Of a stretch of DNA of 64,000 nucleotides, positions 34,991-43,527 are shown piece after piece. Position 1 is the stretch's first letter. Each line of letters begins with the position of its first letter. This DNA is from Burkholderia sp. SRS-46 (GTDB taxonomy: Bacteria > Pseudomonadota > Gammaproteobacteria > Burkholderiales > Burkholderiaceae), in assembly GCF_004343775.1 (NCBI RefSeq), contig NZ_PTXL01000002.1:1-64000 (forward strand). Direction: 5' to 3'. Made by a program: the position numbers and the translations under genes. The notes under the pieces are model-generated. The model ran no database searches, was not told where the DNA came from, and saw only the letters and a program-made list of their open reading frames with translations.

Positions 34991-35860
34991 TCAACCCGCC
35001 GCGCCCGCATCCTCCGATGCCATCAGCCGGTCGAACAGCAACGCCTTCAGGCGCAGCACATCGGCCGCCTCCATGTCGCCGTAGGCCACGTGATGCAGCA
35101 CGAGCGTCGGCGCGGCCGGATCCGCGTGCGTGTGACGCACCGTGCCGTCCAGCGCCAGCAGCGCGACGCTGCCGCCGACCTCGTAAGGCAGCCGGATCCG
35201 CAGCGGCTCGCCCGCCGCCGCGATCGTCCCGGGCGCGGCGATCGACAGCCCGCTCAGGCTGATGTCGTGGATGATGCCGAAGCTGCCGACGCCGTCCTGC
35301 CCGCTGCTGCAACGGGCGGCAAGCCGCGCCGGCACGCGCGGCTCCGAGCGGGCGCGCAGGCGCTCGACGAAGCCGGGGGGCGACAGGATGATGTACGGCG
35401 ACGGCGCGGCCTGCAGCACGTCGACGGTCGCCGCGAAGCGAAACACCGCGGCACGCCCGATCGCGATCACCTCGACGTCGTCGCCGCGCGCGAACCCGAG
35501 CGCCGCGCCGTGCTGCGGCTCGACGAACAGCGACTGCGACGCGCCGTGGCCGATCACCCGGCAACGCTGCATGGTCCGCGTTTCGCCGACCCGCCGCCGG
35601 ATGCCGACCACTTTGCCGATCGACAGCCCCATGCCCGCGACCGCGTGCATCCCGCCAGGCGGCGACGCCGGCCGGACGATCTCGCCCCGTCGCGCGGGTC
35701 GGAAATAGTCGAACAGGAACGCGTGCTGCGCCGGGTCGTGCAGCGTGGTGCCGGCCGGCAGCAGCGCGGCGCCGCCGAGGTCGTAGACATCGAAACCGAC
35801 CGGTGTGCCGGCAGCGAAATCGTCGCGCTCGAGCGCGACGTAATCGTAGGAATTGCGCAT
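34991..35860 (-). CDS. PilZ-domain protein (YcgR-like flagellar brake type)
   Basis: A 289-residue cytoplasmic protein. The C-terminal PilZ domain (about 165-280) has both cyclic-di-GMP contacts: Arg-x3-Arg (ARSEPRVPA) and the DISLSGLSIAAP motif. The N-terminal half resembles the YcgR regulator domain (PYIILSPPGFVERLRAR at the junction). YcgR-like proteins slow flagellar motors or change the envelope when cyclic-di-GMP is high. It stands alone next to the penicillin-binding protein gene. ATG 35860 begins the conserved N-terminal fold. Confidence 0.85.
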   Translation of the reverse strand: MRNSYDYVALERDDFAAGTPVGFDVYDLGGAALLPAGTTLHDPAQHAFLFDYFRPARRGEIVRPASPPGGMHAVAGMGLSIGKVVGIRRRVGETRTMQRCRVIGHGASQSLFVEPQHGAALGFARGDDVEVIAIGRAAVFRFAATVDVLQAAPSPYIILSPPGFVERLRARSEPRVPARLAARCSSGQDGVGSFGIIHDISLSGLSIAAPGTIAAAGEPLRIRLPYEVGGSVALLALDGTVRHTHADPAAPTLVLHHVAYGDMEAADVLRLKALLFDRLMASEDAGAAG

Positions 35861-35942
35861 CGGGGAACGCGGCGCGGCCGCAGGGCTGTCGTATTGGCGG
35901 TATTACGGCAGCCCCGCGCAAAACCTGAACGCGCGCGTCAGG

Positions 35943-38498
35943 TCAGTACACGCTGCTGGCGCCGGTCGGCGGTTGCGTGTCGGGCGCCGGCGGCGCCGGC
36001 GAGGCGGGTGTGACCGGTGCGACAGGCGGCGAGCCGGCGGGCGGCGCACCGCTACCCGGGCCATTGCCCGCGCCGCTCGCCGGCGGCTGCGGCGCGCTGC
36101 CCGCGCTCGCCGCCAGCGCCGCCGCCGAGGCGGCCACCTCGGACGCCGGCACCCATTCCTCGACGGTGCCGCCCGACGCGGCTTCCGGCGCGGACGCCGC
36201 CGACGCGGCGCTCGCCTCTTCTTCCGCCGGCTGCGTCTCACGCCGGATCTTCGCCGCGGGCGGCGGCACCTTCGTCTCGGTCTTGAACCAGCCGCCGAAC
36301 AGGCCGGTCACCCGTTCCTGCATCGACGCGAACCAACCCGGCGAGGGCTCGGTGTCGAACTTCGCCTTGCCGTCGATCAGCCGCGCCCGCAGCGCCCGCT
36401 GGAACACGTCGCCGACGATCGGCAGCGCGCTGTGCGCGCCCTGCCCCCAATAATCGCTGCGCAGCGTCACGCGGCCGTCGTCGAAGCCGACCCACGCGCC
36501 CGCGACGAGGTTCGGCTGCATCAGGATGAACCAGCCGTCCGCGTTGTCCTGCGTGGTGCCGGTCTTGCCCGCGACGTCGCCGCGAATTCCGAAGCGCGTG
36601 CGGATGCTCGCGCCGGTGCCGCGATCGACGACGTCGCGCATCACGTCGACGAGCGTCTTGTCGGTTTCGGCGTCGAGCGCGCGCTCGGGCGGCGCCGGCG
36701 CGAACTCGGCGAGCACCTCGCCCTGGCGGGTTTCGATGCGCGTGACCATCCGCGGCTCGACGTACAGCCCGCCGTTCGCGATCGTCGCGTACGACGCCAC
36801 CATTTCCTTCAGCGTCACCGGGCTCGTGCCGAGCGCGAGCGACGGCACGCGTTCGAGCGTGCTGTCGCGCACGCCCATCGCGACCGCGAGCCGCGCGACC
36901 TTCGCCGGCCCGAGCTTGTCCATCACCTGCGCGGTGATCCGGTTGCGCGACAGCGCGATCGCGTCGCGCAGCGTCATCGGCCTGCCGGTCGGCGGCACAT
37001 CGTCGTTCGGCCGCCAGATCTCGCCGCCCTTCAGCGGAATCTCGACCGGCTGGTCGATGAACGTGTCGTCGGGGGTCATCCCGCTCGCGAACGCCGCGGC
37101 GTAGACGAACGGCTTGAACGTCGAGCCCGGCTGGCGGCGCGCCTGCACGACGTGGTCGAACGGCTCGCTCGTGAAATCGCGGCTGCCGACCCACGCGCGG
37201 ATCTGCCCGTTGCGCGGATCGATCGCGAGGAAGCCCGCCTGCACGTCGGTCTTGGTCTTGCACAGCGCGCGCATGAAGCCGCGGTCGGCGGCGAGCGCCT
37301 TCATCGCGGCGGCATCGCCCTTGCCGGCATCCTGCAGCGCCTTGTATTCCGGCGCCTCGCGCATGAACATCCGGAACACCTCGTTGTCGGTGCCGCAGCC
37401 GTCGCGGCCGCTCCACGCACCGTTCGCGATGCCCTGCAGTGCGTTCGCCTGCTGCTTCAGCGCCTGCGTCGCCATCGCCTGCAGGCGCGCGTCGATCGTC
37501 GTGCGCACGATCAGGCCGTCCGAGTAGATGTTGTAGTCGTTGCGGTCGGCCCACGCGATCAGCCACTTGCGCAACTGCTGCGCGAAATGCGGCGCGGGGC
37601 CCGGCGGCTCCTTCTGGCGTTCGAAGTCGATCCGCAGCGGCCGGCGCTTCAGCTGCTCGAACGTGGCCGGCGACAGCTTGCCGTACTTCACCATCTGGCC
37701 GAGCACGGTATTGCGCCGCTGCAGCGCGCGTTCGGGGTTCAGCACCGGGTTGTAGTAACTGTTGCCCTTCAGCATCCCGACCAGCGTCGCGCTGTCGAGC
37801 ACGTCGAGCTCGTCGGCCGACTTGTCGAAATAGGTGCGTGCCGCCATCTCGACGCCGTACGCGTTGTACAGGAACGGCACCGTGTTCAGGTAAGTCTCGA
37901 GGATCTGTTCCTTGCTGTAGACCGCCTCGATCTTCAGCGCGGTGATCGCCTCCTTCAGCTTGCGCGTGAGCGTCGGCGCGCGGCCGATCTCGTCCGGGTA
38001 CAGGTTGCGCGCAAGCTGCTGGGTGATCGTCGAGCCGCCCTGCCGGCTGCCCGAGAACGTATGCAGCGCGGCCCCCGCCGTGCGCCGCCAGTCGAGGCCG
38101 TGATGTTCGTAGAAGCGGTGATCCTCGGTCGCGATCAGCGCATCGACCATGTGCGGCGAAATCTGCTTGAGCCCGACCCACTCGCGGTTGGACGGCTTGA
38201 ACTCCGCGAGCAGCTTGCCGTCGGCCGACAGCACCTGCGCGGGCTGGTCGACACGCGCCTTGCGGATGTCGCCGATGCCCGGCGTGAACGGGATGAGCGC
38301 GAGCACGTACAGCAGGAACAGCGCCGGCACGGCGGCGACGGCGAGCACGACGCCACGGCGCGTCGGATGGCGCAGGTGGAACCACGCGGCGGCGAGGAGA
38401 CGCTTGACTGGCGCGGCGGCGGCGGCCGCGACGGGTTGGGCGCGCGCGATCCACTTGGCACAAAGGTCACGCACTGACGACACGTTTCGGCGATTCAC
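35943..38498 (-). CDS. mrcA: Class A penicillin-binding protein (PBP1A type)
   Basis: A protein of about 851 residues that makes peptidoglycan in the periplasm. After a basic cytoplasmic tail and one membrane helix (about 48-70), a glycosyltransferase domain has ATEDHRFYEHHGLDWRR and GGSTITQQLARNLY. The transpeptidase domain carries the three penicillin-binding motifs, STFK (RQPGSTFKPF), SRN and KTGTT. A Pro/Ala/Ser-rich C-terminal tail of ~130 residues is unusually long. The start is uncertain: GTG 38498 is used, with GTG 38483 or 38474 as options. No other cell-wall gene is adjacent, so this may be a secondary PBP1A. Confidence 0.9.
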   Translation of the reverse strand: MNRRNVSSVRDLCAKWIARAQPVAAAAAAPVKRLLAAAWFHLRHPTRRGVVLAVAAVPALFLLYVLALIPFTPGIGDIRKARVDQPAQVLSADGKLLAEFKPSNREWVGLKQISPHMVDALIATEDHRFYEHHGLDWRRTAGAALHTFSGSRQGGSTITQQLARNLYPDEIGRAPTLTRKLKEAITALKIEAVYSKEQILETYLNTVPFLYNAYGVEMAARTYFDKSADELDVLDSATLVGMLKGNSYYNPVLNPERALQRRNTVLGQMVKYGKLSPATFEQLKRRPLRIDFERQKEPPGPAPHFAQQLRKWLIAWADRNDYNIYSDGLIVRTTIDARLQAMATQALKQQANALQGIANGAWSGRDGCGTDNEVFRMFMREAPEYKALQDAGKGDAAAMKALAADRGFMRALCKTKTDVQAGFLAIDPRNGQIRAWVGSRDFTSEPFDHVVQARRQPGSTFKPFVYAAAFASGMTPDDTFIDQPVEIPLKGGEIWRPNDDVPPTGRPMTLRDAIALSRNRITAQVMDKLGPAKVARLAVAMGVRDSTLERVPSLALGTSPVTLKEMVASYATIANGGLYVEPRMVTRIETRQGEVLAEFAPAPPERALDAETDKTLVDVMRDVVDRGTGASIRTRFGIRGDVAGKTGTTQDNADGWFILMQPNLVAGAWVGFDDGRVTLRSDYWGQGAHSALPIVGDVFQRALRARLIDGKAKFDTEPSPGWFASMQERVTGLFGGWFKTETKVPPPAAKIRRETQPAEEEASAASAASAPEAASGGTVEEWVPASEVAASAAALAASAGSAPQPPASGAGNGPGSGAPPAGSPPVAPVTPASPAPPAPDTQPPTGASSVY

Positions 38499-38726
38499 GC
38501 GGATGGGGGATCTGCTGGAAAGGCAGCATCGTACCAAAACTCGCGCGGCGTTCCGGCGGGCCGGCACCGGTGCGCCCGGTGCGCGCGCCGGCGATGCGCG
38601 CAAAAAAGGCGTGCGCCCGGGAACCGGGAACGCACGCCAAGCCTGGTACACCAAGCGGTTCAAGGCGCGATCGGCTGTCGAACCGACTGTCCGACAGGCG
38701 AACGCGCCGCAGGGTCTCGCTCGCGC

Positions 38727-39734
38727 TCAGCGCACGAGAAAGCCGTAGCTTTGCGGATCGCGCTCGTCGATGATCCAGTTCGCGAAGCCGCAGATGTACG
38801 CGCGGCCCTCCACCTCCGGAATCACGGCCGGCAGGCCGCCGACCGTCGTCTCGCGCAGCACGCGCCCCTTGAAGATCGTGCCGACGATCGATTCGTTAAC
38901 AAGCGTGTCGCCGGCCGCGAGCAACCCGCGCTGGTAGAGCTGCGCGACCCGGCCGCCGGTGCCGGAGCCGGTTGGCGAGCGGTCGACCTCGCGATCCGCG
39001 AACACGCAGCAGTTCGCCTGCGTCGAGCCCGGGTGACGCGGCGCGTTCGCGATGATCGTGCCGTAGATGTGGTTGATCTCCGGAATCTCGGGATGCACGA
39101 CCGGATACGCGGCATTCGCCGCCGCCTTCACTTCCGCGCCGAAGCGGATCAGTTGCTCGACCGCCGCTTCGCGTACCGGCAGGTCGAACGGCGCGCCGTC
39201 GACATAGAAATAGAACGCGCCGCCGTACGCGATGTCGCCCGTCACGGTGCCGAACGACGGCGTCTCGACCGATACGTCGCGCCGCCAGATGAACGACGGC
39301 ACGTTGACGAAGCGCACCGGGCCCGCGTGCTCGCCGTCCCATTGCACGAACGCCTCGATGAAGCCGCACGGCGCGTCGATGCCGACGCGCGTCTCCGGCA
39401 CCGTGCGCTGAACCCAGCCGAGTTCGACCGCGGCGGTCGCGAGCGCGATCACGCCGTGCCCGCAGTGGTCGCTGTAGCCCTCGTTGTGCAGGAAGATCAC
39501 GCCGAAATCGGCCTGCGGCGACACCGGCTCGGTCAGGTAGCCGCCGTACATGTCGGCATGGCCGCGCGGCTCGAACATCAGCGCGCGGCGGATCTCGTCG
39601 GCGTTTTCCTTCAGCCAGGCGCGGCGCTGGACGATCGTGTCGCCCGGCAGGCGCGGCAACCCGCTCGTGACGATGCGGAACGCTTCGCCGCCGGTGTGGA
39701 CTTCGACGGTGGACAGGGATCGGGTCAGTTTCAT
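38727..39734 (-). CDS. lhpH: trans-3-hydroxy-L-proline dehydratase
   Basis: A 335-residue cytoplasmic enzyme of the proline racemase superfamily. The first catalytic Cys91 is in HCGHGVIALA. The second position is Thr255 (DRSPTGSGTGGR), where racemases and 4-hydroxyproline epimerases have Cys. The Cys/Thr pair marks trans-3-hydroxy-L-proline dehydratase, which removes water to give delta-1-pyrroline-2-carboxylate. The reductase for that product is encoded at 42031, and a binding protein and GntR regulator lie between, so the locus forms a short path to L-proline. ATG 39734 is chosen over a TTG seven codons earlier. Confidence 0.88.
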   Translation of the reverse strand: MKLTRSLSTVEVHTGGEAFRIVTSGLPRLPGDTIVQRRAWLKENADEIRRALMFEPRGHADMYGGYLTEPVSPQADFGVIFLHNEGYSDHCGHGVIALATAAVELGWVQRTVPETRVGIDAPCGFIEAFVQWDGEHAGPVRFVNVPSFIWRRDVSVETPSFGTVTGDIAYGGAFYFYVDGAPFDLPVREAAVEQLIRFGAEVKAAANAAYPVVHPEIPEINHIYGTIIANAPRHPGSTQANCCVFADREVDRSPTGSGTGGRVAQLYQRGLLAAGDTLVNESIVGTIFKGRVLRETTVGGLPAVIPEVEGRAYICGFANWIIDERDPQSYGFLVR

Positions 39735-39821
39735 CGTGGATTCAGGGAGGGACAATCGATGCGCGCGCCGCGAGGCACGCGCTCAAGCGGGCCGGCGGCG
39801 GCGCCGCCGGTGAGTCGACGG

Positions 39822-40946
39822 TCAGTCGCCGTACGGCACCGGCAGGCCGTTGCGGATCACGTAGACGGTGGTCGGCGCGCCCTTCAGGTCGCCGTACGCA
39901 TCGAACGAATAGGTGCCCGCGACGCCCTTGTAGTCCGATTTCGCGAGCTGCGCGATGAGCTTCGCCTTGTCGGTGGTCGTGCCGGCCTTGACCATCGCAT
40001 CGGCGAGCAGCTTCACGCCGTCGTAGTAGTTGACGCCGTACACCTGCGTGTCGGTGTGATAGGTGTCGTGGTACTTCTTCAGGAACTCGCGCCCGGCGGG
40101 CGTCTTGTCGAGCGCGACGCCGCCCTGCGCGCAAAAGACGATCGACGCGGCCTCGCCCGCCACCTTGCCCATGTCGGCCGAGCAGATCCCGTCGCCGCCG
40201 AGCAGCTTCGCGCGCAGGCCGCGCTGCTTCATCTGCTTGGCCATCGGCGCGCCCTGCGCCGCGTAGCCGCCGAAGAAGATCACGTCGGGGTTGCCGGCCT
40301 TGATCTTGGTGAGAATGCCGAGGAAATCGGTGGCCGACGAGTTCGTGAATTCCTGGTCGACGATCTTGATCCCGTTCGCCTTCGCGACGTTCGCGAACTG
40401 CTCGGCAACGCCCTGGCCATATGCGGTGCGGTCGTCGATGATCGCGGCGGTCTTCGCGTGAAGCGTCTTCGCGGCGAACACGGCCATCGTGCCGCCGAGC
40501 TGCTCGTCGCTCGCGCCGATCCGGAAGATGTTCTTGAAGCCCTGCTTGGTCAGCGCCGGGTTCGACGCGACCGGCAGGATCGGCACGCCCGCGGTGCTGT
40601 ACACGCGCGACGCGGGAATCGCGACGCCGGAGTTGTACGGCCCGAGCACCGCCACGACGCCCTTGTCGACGAGGCTCTGCGCGACTTGCACGCCGGCTTT
40701 CGGGTCGGCCTGGTCGTCCTCGGAAACCAGTTTGAACGTGACGGCCTTGCCGCCGACCTTCAGGCCCTGCTTGTTGAGCTCGTCGACCGCGAGCCGGACG
40801 CCGTTCTCGTTGTCCTTGCCGTTCGCGGCCTGCGGGCCGGTAAGCGGGGCCGAATGGCCGATCATGACGACTTCCTGCGCGTGCGCGGAAGCCAGCGCGC
40901 CGGTGGCGGCGGCCACGGCGAGCACGATGAAGAGTAGACGCATCAT
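39822..40946 (-). CDS. Branched-chain-type ABC transporter substrate-binding protein
   Basis: A 374-residue periplasmic binding protein of the LivK/Peripla_BP_6 type. Residues 1-23 are a signal peptide cleaved at AHAQE. The mature start VVMIGHSAPLTGPQAANGKD is the family's usual first strand. No permease or ATPase gene is adjacent, so it must work with parts encoded elsewhere. The position between the hydroxyproline dehydratase and its GntR regulator suggests it binds hydroxyproline or a related amino acid. The dehydratase gene is 87 bases downstream on the same strand. Confidence 0.9.
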   Translation of the reverse strand: MMRLLFIVLAVAAATGALASAHAQEVVMIGHSAPLTGPQAANGKDNENGVRLAVDELNKQGLKVGGKAVTFKLVSEDDQADPKAGVQVAQSLVDKGVVAVLGPYNSGVAIPASRVYSTAGVPILPVASNPALTKQGFKNIFRIGASDEQLGGTMAVFAAKTLHAKTAAIIDDRTAYGQGVAEQFANVAKANGIKIVDQEFTNSSATDFLGILTKIKAGNPDVIFFGGYAAQGAPMAKQMKQRGLRAKLLGGDGICSADMGKVAGEAASIVFCAQGGVALDKTPAGREFLKKYHDTYHTDTQVYGVNYYDGVKLLADAMVKAGTTTDKAKLIAQLAKSDYKGVAGTYSFDAYGDLKGAPTTVYVIRNGLPVPYGD

Positions 40947-40956
40947 GTGTCTCCAG

Positions 40957-40977
40957 ATTGGTTTTTGTCAAACCAAT
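40957..40977. promoter_or_regulatory. Inverted repeat, candidate GntR operator (site 1)
   Basis: ATTGGTTT (40957-40964) and AAACCAAT (40970-40977) are exact reverse complements around 5 bases. It lies 10 bases upstream of the binding-protein ATG. The half-site ATTGGT resembles FadR/PdhR-type operators. Confidence 0.55.
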
Positions 40978-41027
40978 GTAGGACACGAGTGGTTACTATG
41001 CAAGCACTTTCAAAATAGATATCCGCA

Positions 41028-41051
41028 TTCTGGTCAAAAATCAGACCAGAA
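41028..41051. promoter_or_regulatory. Inverted repeat, candidate GntR operator (site 2)
   Basis: TTCTGGTC (41028-41035) and GACCAGAA (41044-41051) are exact reverse complements around an 8-base AT-rich spacer. It lies between the GntR gene stop and the binding-protein gene, where that promoter should be. The TGGTC/GACCA core is typical of FadR-family sites. Confidence 0.55.
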
Positions 41052-41065
41052 CGAGAACCAACCGC

Positions 41066-41803
41066 TCACTTCGGCGCGATGTCGCGCCGCACGCGGCGGA
41101 TATGCTGCTCGACGTAGAACGCGGCCGCGTCGGGGTCGCCGGAGACGATCGCCTCGTAGATCAGCCGGTGCTCGGACACGTACAGCCGGATCCGGCCGGC
41201 GTCGTAGATCCCGTCGTCCTTGAGGCGCTTCCAAAGCGGCTGGTCCATCGTCTTCGCAACCTCGTCGGCGATCTTCACGATCAGCGCGTCGCCCGTCATC
41301 AACGCGAGCTGGCGGTGGAACAGCCGGTCGCTCTCGTTCCACAGCGCGCGCTGGTGCGGATCGTCGACGTCGGTGATCGTCTCCATCTGCGCGAGATAGC
41401 CTTCGGCGATCGGATCGGGCCGACCGTGCTCGGCCGCGCGGCGTGCGATCGCAGGCTCCAGGATCAGCCGCACGTCGAGCGTCGAGGTCGGGCTGAAATC
41501 GGCCTCGGCCGCGCCCGGCACGTGCCCGCGCTGCGTCAGCACATCGAGCGGGGCCGACACCACATAGGTGCCCGAGTTGCGCTTCGTGAACACCAGCCCC
41601 TCGTTCTGCAGCGCACCGAGCGCCTCGCGCACGGCCGGGCGGCCGACCTGGAACAGCGTCGCGAGCTCGCGCTCCGACGGCAAGCGGGAATCGGGCGCGT
41701 AGCGGCCCGCGCGGATCTCGTCGCGGATCCGCTCCGCCACCTGCTCGTAGATTTGCAGCGGCCTGAAACCGCTTTCGACTGATTCGAGACGCGCGGACGA
41801 CAT
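41066..41803 (-). CDS. GntR regulator, FadR subfamily (FCD domain)
   Basis: A 245-residue regulator. Residues about 14-80 form the GntR helix-turn-helix (LPSERELATLFQVGRPAVRE, then ALGALQNEGLV). The helical FCD effector domain follows (about 95-235), with the metal-ligand-like Asp and His positions (ESDRLFHRQL, SEHRLIYEAI). FadR-type regulators usually repress catabolic genes until the substrate binds. It lies within the hydroxyproline locus, and three inverted repeats nearby could be its sites. The ATG has an AGGAGC Shine-Dalgarno upstream. Confidence 0.9.
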   Translation of the reverse strand: MSSARLESVESGFRPLQIYEQVAERIRDEIRAGRYAPDSRLPSERELATLFQVGRPAVREALGALQNEGLVFTKRNSGTYVVSAPLDVLTQRGHVPGAAEADFSPTSTLDVRLILEPAIARRAAEHGRPDPIAEGYLAQMETITDVDDPHQRALWNESDRLFHRQLALMTGDALIVKIADEVAKTMDQPLWKRLKDDGIYDAGRIRLYVSEHRLIYEAIVSGDPDAAAFYVEQHIRRVRRDIAPK

Positions 41804-41903
41804 CGTGATGCTCCTGCCGGATCGTGGGGGCGTGGATCGGAATGGGTTCGCACTATACCGGAGCGGCGCGGCCGGCTGGCCGGTTTGCGTACCGCAGCAG
41901 CCC

Positions 41904-41928
41904 TTTTGGACTGATATTAGAACCAAAA
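41904..41928. promoter_or_regulatory. Inverted repeat, candidate GntR operator (site 3)
   Basis: TTTTGG (41904-41909) and CCAAAA (41923-41928) face each other around a 13-base AT-rich spacer, between the divergent GntR and reductase genes. It is weaker than sites 1 and 2 but in the right place for autoregulation. Confidence 0.4.
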
Positions 41929-42030
41929 TCACAGGGCTGCTTTATTTTCTGGCTTGTCATGCCGCCTTCAACTGGTATAGATTTGATCCAGACTGTCTCC
42001 CCTCGCTCACCCGACGAACCGACGCCCACG

Positions 42031-42969
42031 ATGACTGCCCTTCCCCAGACTCCCGTTTTCGATGCCGCCGCGACGGCCGCGCTGCTCGACTATCCGGCGC
42101 TGCTCGCCGTGCTCCGGCAAACCGTCGTCGAATACGCGGCGGGCGGCATCGTCAGCCCCGAGCGGCTCGTCGTGCCGCTGCAGGCGGGCGGCGTGATGCT
42201 GTCGATGCCGTCGAGCGCGCACGACCTCGCGATCCACAAGCTGGTGAACGTGTGCCCCGGCAACGGGGCGCGCGGGCTGCCGACGATCCTCGGCCAGGTG
42301 ATCGCCTGCGACGCGGTGACGGGCGAAATGCGCTTCGTGCTCGACGGCCCGACCGTCACCGGGCGGCGCACCGCCGCGATCACCGCGCTCGGCATCCAGG
42401 CGCTGCACGGCGACACGCCGCGCGAGATCCTGCTGATCGGCACCGGCAAGCAGGCAGCCAATCACGCGGAAGCGCTCGCGGCGATCTTCCCCGGCGCACG
42501 GCTGCACGTGCGCGGCAGCTCGGCCGCGAGCGCCGCCGAGTTCTGCGCGGCCCATCGCGCGCAGGCGCCGCAGCTCGCGCCGCTCGACGGCGAGCGGATT
42601 CCCGACGTGATCGACGTGGTCGTCACGCTGACGACGAGCCGCACGCCCGTGTACCGCGAACCCGCGCGCGAAGGCCGGCTGGTGGTGGGCGTCGGCGCAT
42701 TCACGGCCGATGCGGCGGAAATCGACGCGGGCACCGTGCGCAACAGCCGGCTCGTGGTCGACGATCCGGCCGGCGCGCGCCACGAGGCGGGCGACCTGAT
42801 CCTCGCGCAGGTCGACTGGCGCGACGTCGCGCCGCTCGCCGACGTGCTGCGCGACGGCGCGTTCGAGCGCCGCGGGCCGCTGCTGTTCAAGAGCGTCGGC
42901 TGCGCGGCGTGGGATCTCGCCGCCTGCCGCACCGCGCGCGACGCGCTCGCCGCACGCGCGACCCCGTAA
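42031..42969 (+). CDS. lhpI: delta-1-pyrroline-2-carboxylate reductase (OCD/mu-crystallin family)
   Basis: A 312-residue soluble NAD(P)H enzyme of the ornithine cyclodeaminase/mu-crystallin family. The Rossmann motif ILLIGTGKQAANHAEAL is at about 132-148 and the substrate-pocket segment MLSMPSSAHDLAIHKLVNVC at about 57-76. Some family members, such as LhpI of Azospirillum, reduce delta-1-pyrroline-2-carboxylate to L-proline. The dehydratase that makes this compound is encoded at 38727, so the pair fits trans-3-hydroxy-L-proline use. It is divergent from the GntR gene. Ornithine cyclodeaminase activity is the main alternative. Confidence 0.85.
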   Translation: MTALPQTPVFDAAATAALLDYPALLAVLRQTVVEYAAGGIVSPERLVVPLQAGGVMLSMPSSAHDLAIHKLVNVCPGNGARGLPTILGQVIACDAVTGEMRFVLDGPTVTGRRTAAITALGIQALHGDTPREILLIGTGKQAANHAEALAAIFPGARLHVRGSSAASAAEFCAAHRAQAPQLAPLDGERIPDVIDVVVTLTTSRTPVYREPAREGRLVVGVGAFTADAAEIDAGTVRNSRLVVDDPAGARHEAGDLILAQVDWRDVAPLADVLRDGAFERRGPLLFKSVGCAAWDLAACRTARDALAARATP

Positions 42970-43005
42970 CCCGGCCGCCGCCGCGCGGCGGGCCGCGGCA
43001 TCGGG

Positions 43006-43029
43006 CGCTGTAGGAAAAACCCTACAGCG
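43006..43029. promoter_or_regulatory. Perfect inverted repeat before the receiver gene
   Basis: CGCTGTAGG (43006-43014) and CCTACAGCG (43021-43029) are exact reverse complements around the six bases AAAAAC. It lies 37 bases after the reductase stop and 73 bases before the receiver ATG. There is no T-run, so an operator is more likely than a terminator. Confidence 0.5.
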
Positions 43030-43102
43030 GGGCGAACCCGCCTACGCAAAGTTCCAATTCGGCCGATTTCAATTTTGGTGGCGCAACAGGATACTGGCTT
43101 CC

Positions 43103-43510
43103 ATGAATGCCAGCCTGTCACCCGCCGCGCTCAGGGTGTTTCTCGTCGATCATGCCGTAGCCGTGCGGCGCCGGATCGCGTTGCTCGTCGGCGCGATCCG
43201 CGGCGTCGACGTCGTCGGCGAAGCGGAGGACGGGCACGGCGCGTGGGCGCACATCCGCCGGTGCCAGGCGGATGTCGTGATCGTCGACCTGCGGCTCGCG
43301 GACGGCGGCGGCCTCGACCTGATCGGAATGCTGTCGAAGGCCGCGCCGCGCGTCGTCACCATCGTGCTGACGAACCATTCGGCACCGGCATTCAGAGAGG
43401 CATGCGCGACGGCCGGGGCGGACTACTTCTTCGACAAGACCGCCGAATTCGATGCCGCATGCCACGTGATCGAATCGCTGGTGCGCGCGCGTCGCGCGCA
43501 CCACGCCTGA
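43103..43510 (+). CDS. Stand-alone response regulator receiver protein
   Basis: A 135-residue CheY-like receiver with no output domain. The phosphoacceptor is Asp62 (VIVDLRLADGGG), Thr90 and Lys112 (FFDKT) are in place, and the acidic pocket is Asp16-His17 rather than the usual Asp-Asp. It lies 17 bases upstream of the FNR-type regulator gene on the same strand, so the two are likely cotranscribed. It may relay signals from a kinase encoded elsewhere, such as that at 28001. ATG 43103 opens the fold. Confidence 0.85.
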   Translation: MNASLSPAALRVFLVDHAVAVRRRIALLVGAIRGVDVVGEAEDGHGAWAHIRRCQADVVIVDLRLADGGGLDLIGMLSKAAPRVVTIVLTNHSAPAFREACATAGADYFFDKTAEFDAACHVIESLVRARRAHHA

Positions 43511-43527
43511 ACGTGCCGGAGTGGATC

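Noticed and set aside
38727..39734. 4-hydroxyproline 2-epimerase as the dehydratase call
   Set aside because: Epimerases need two catalytic Cys; the second position here is Thr255, which fits the dehydratase.
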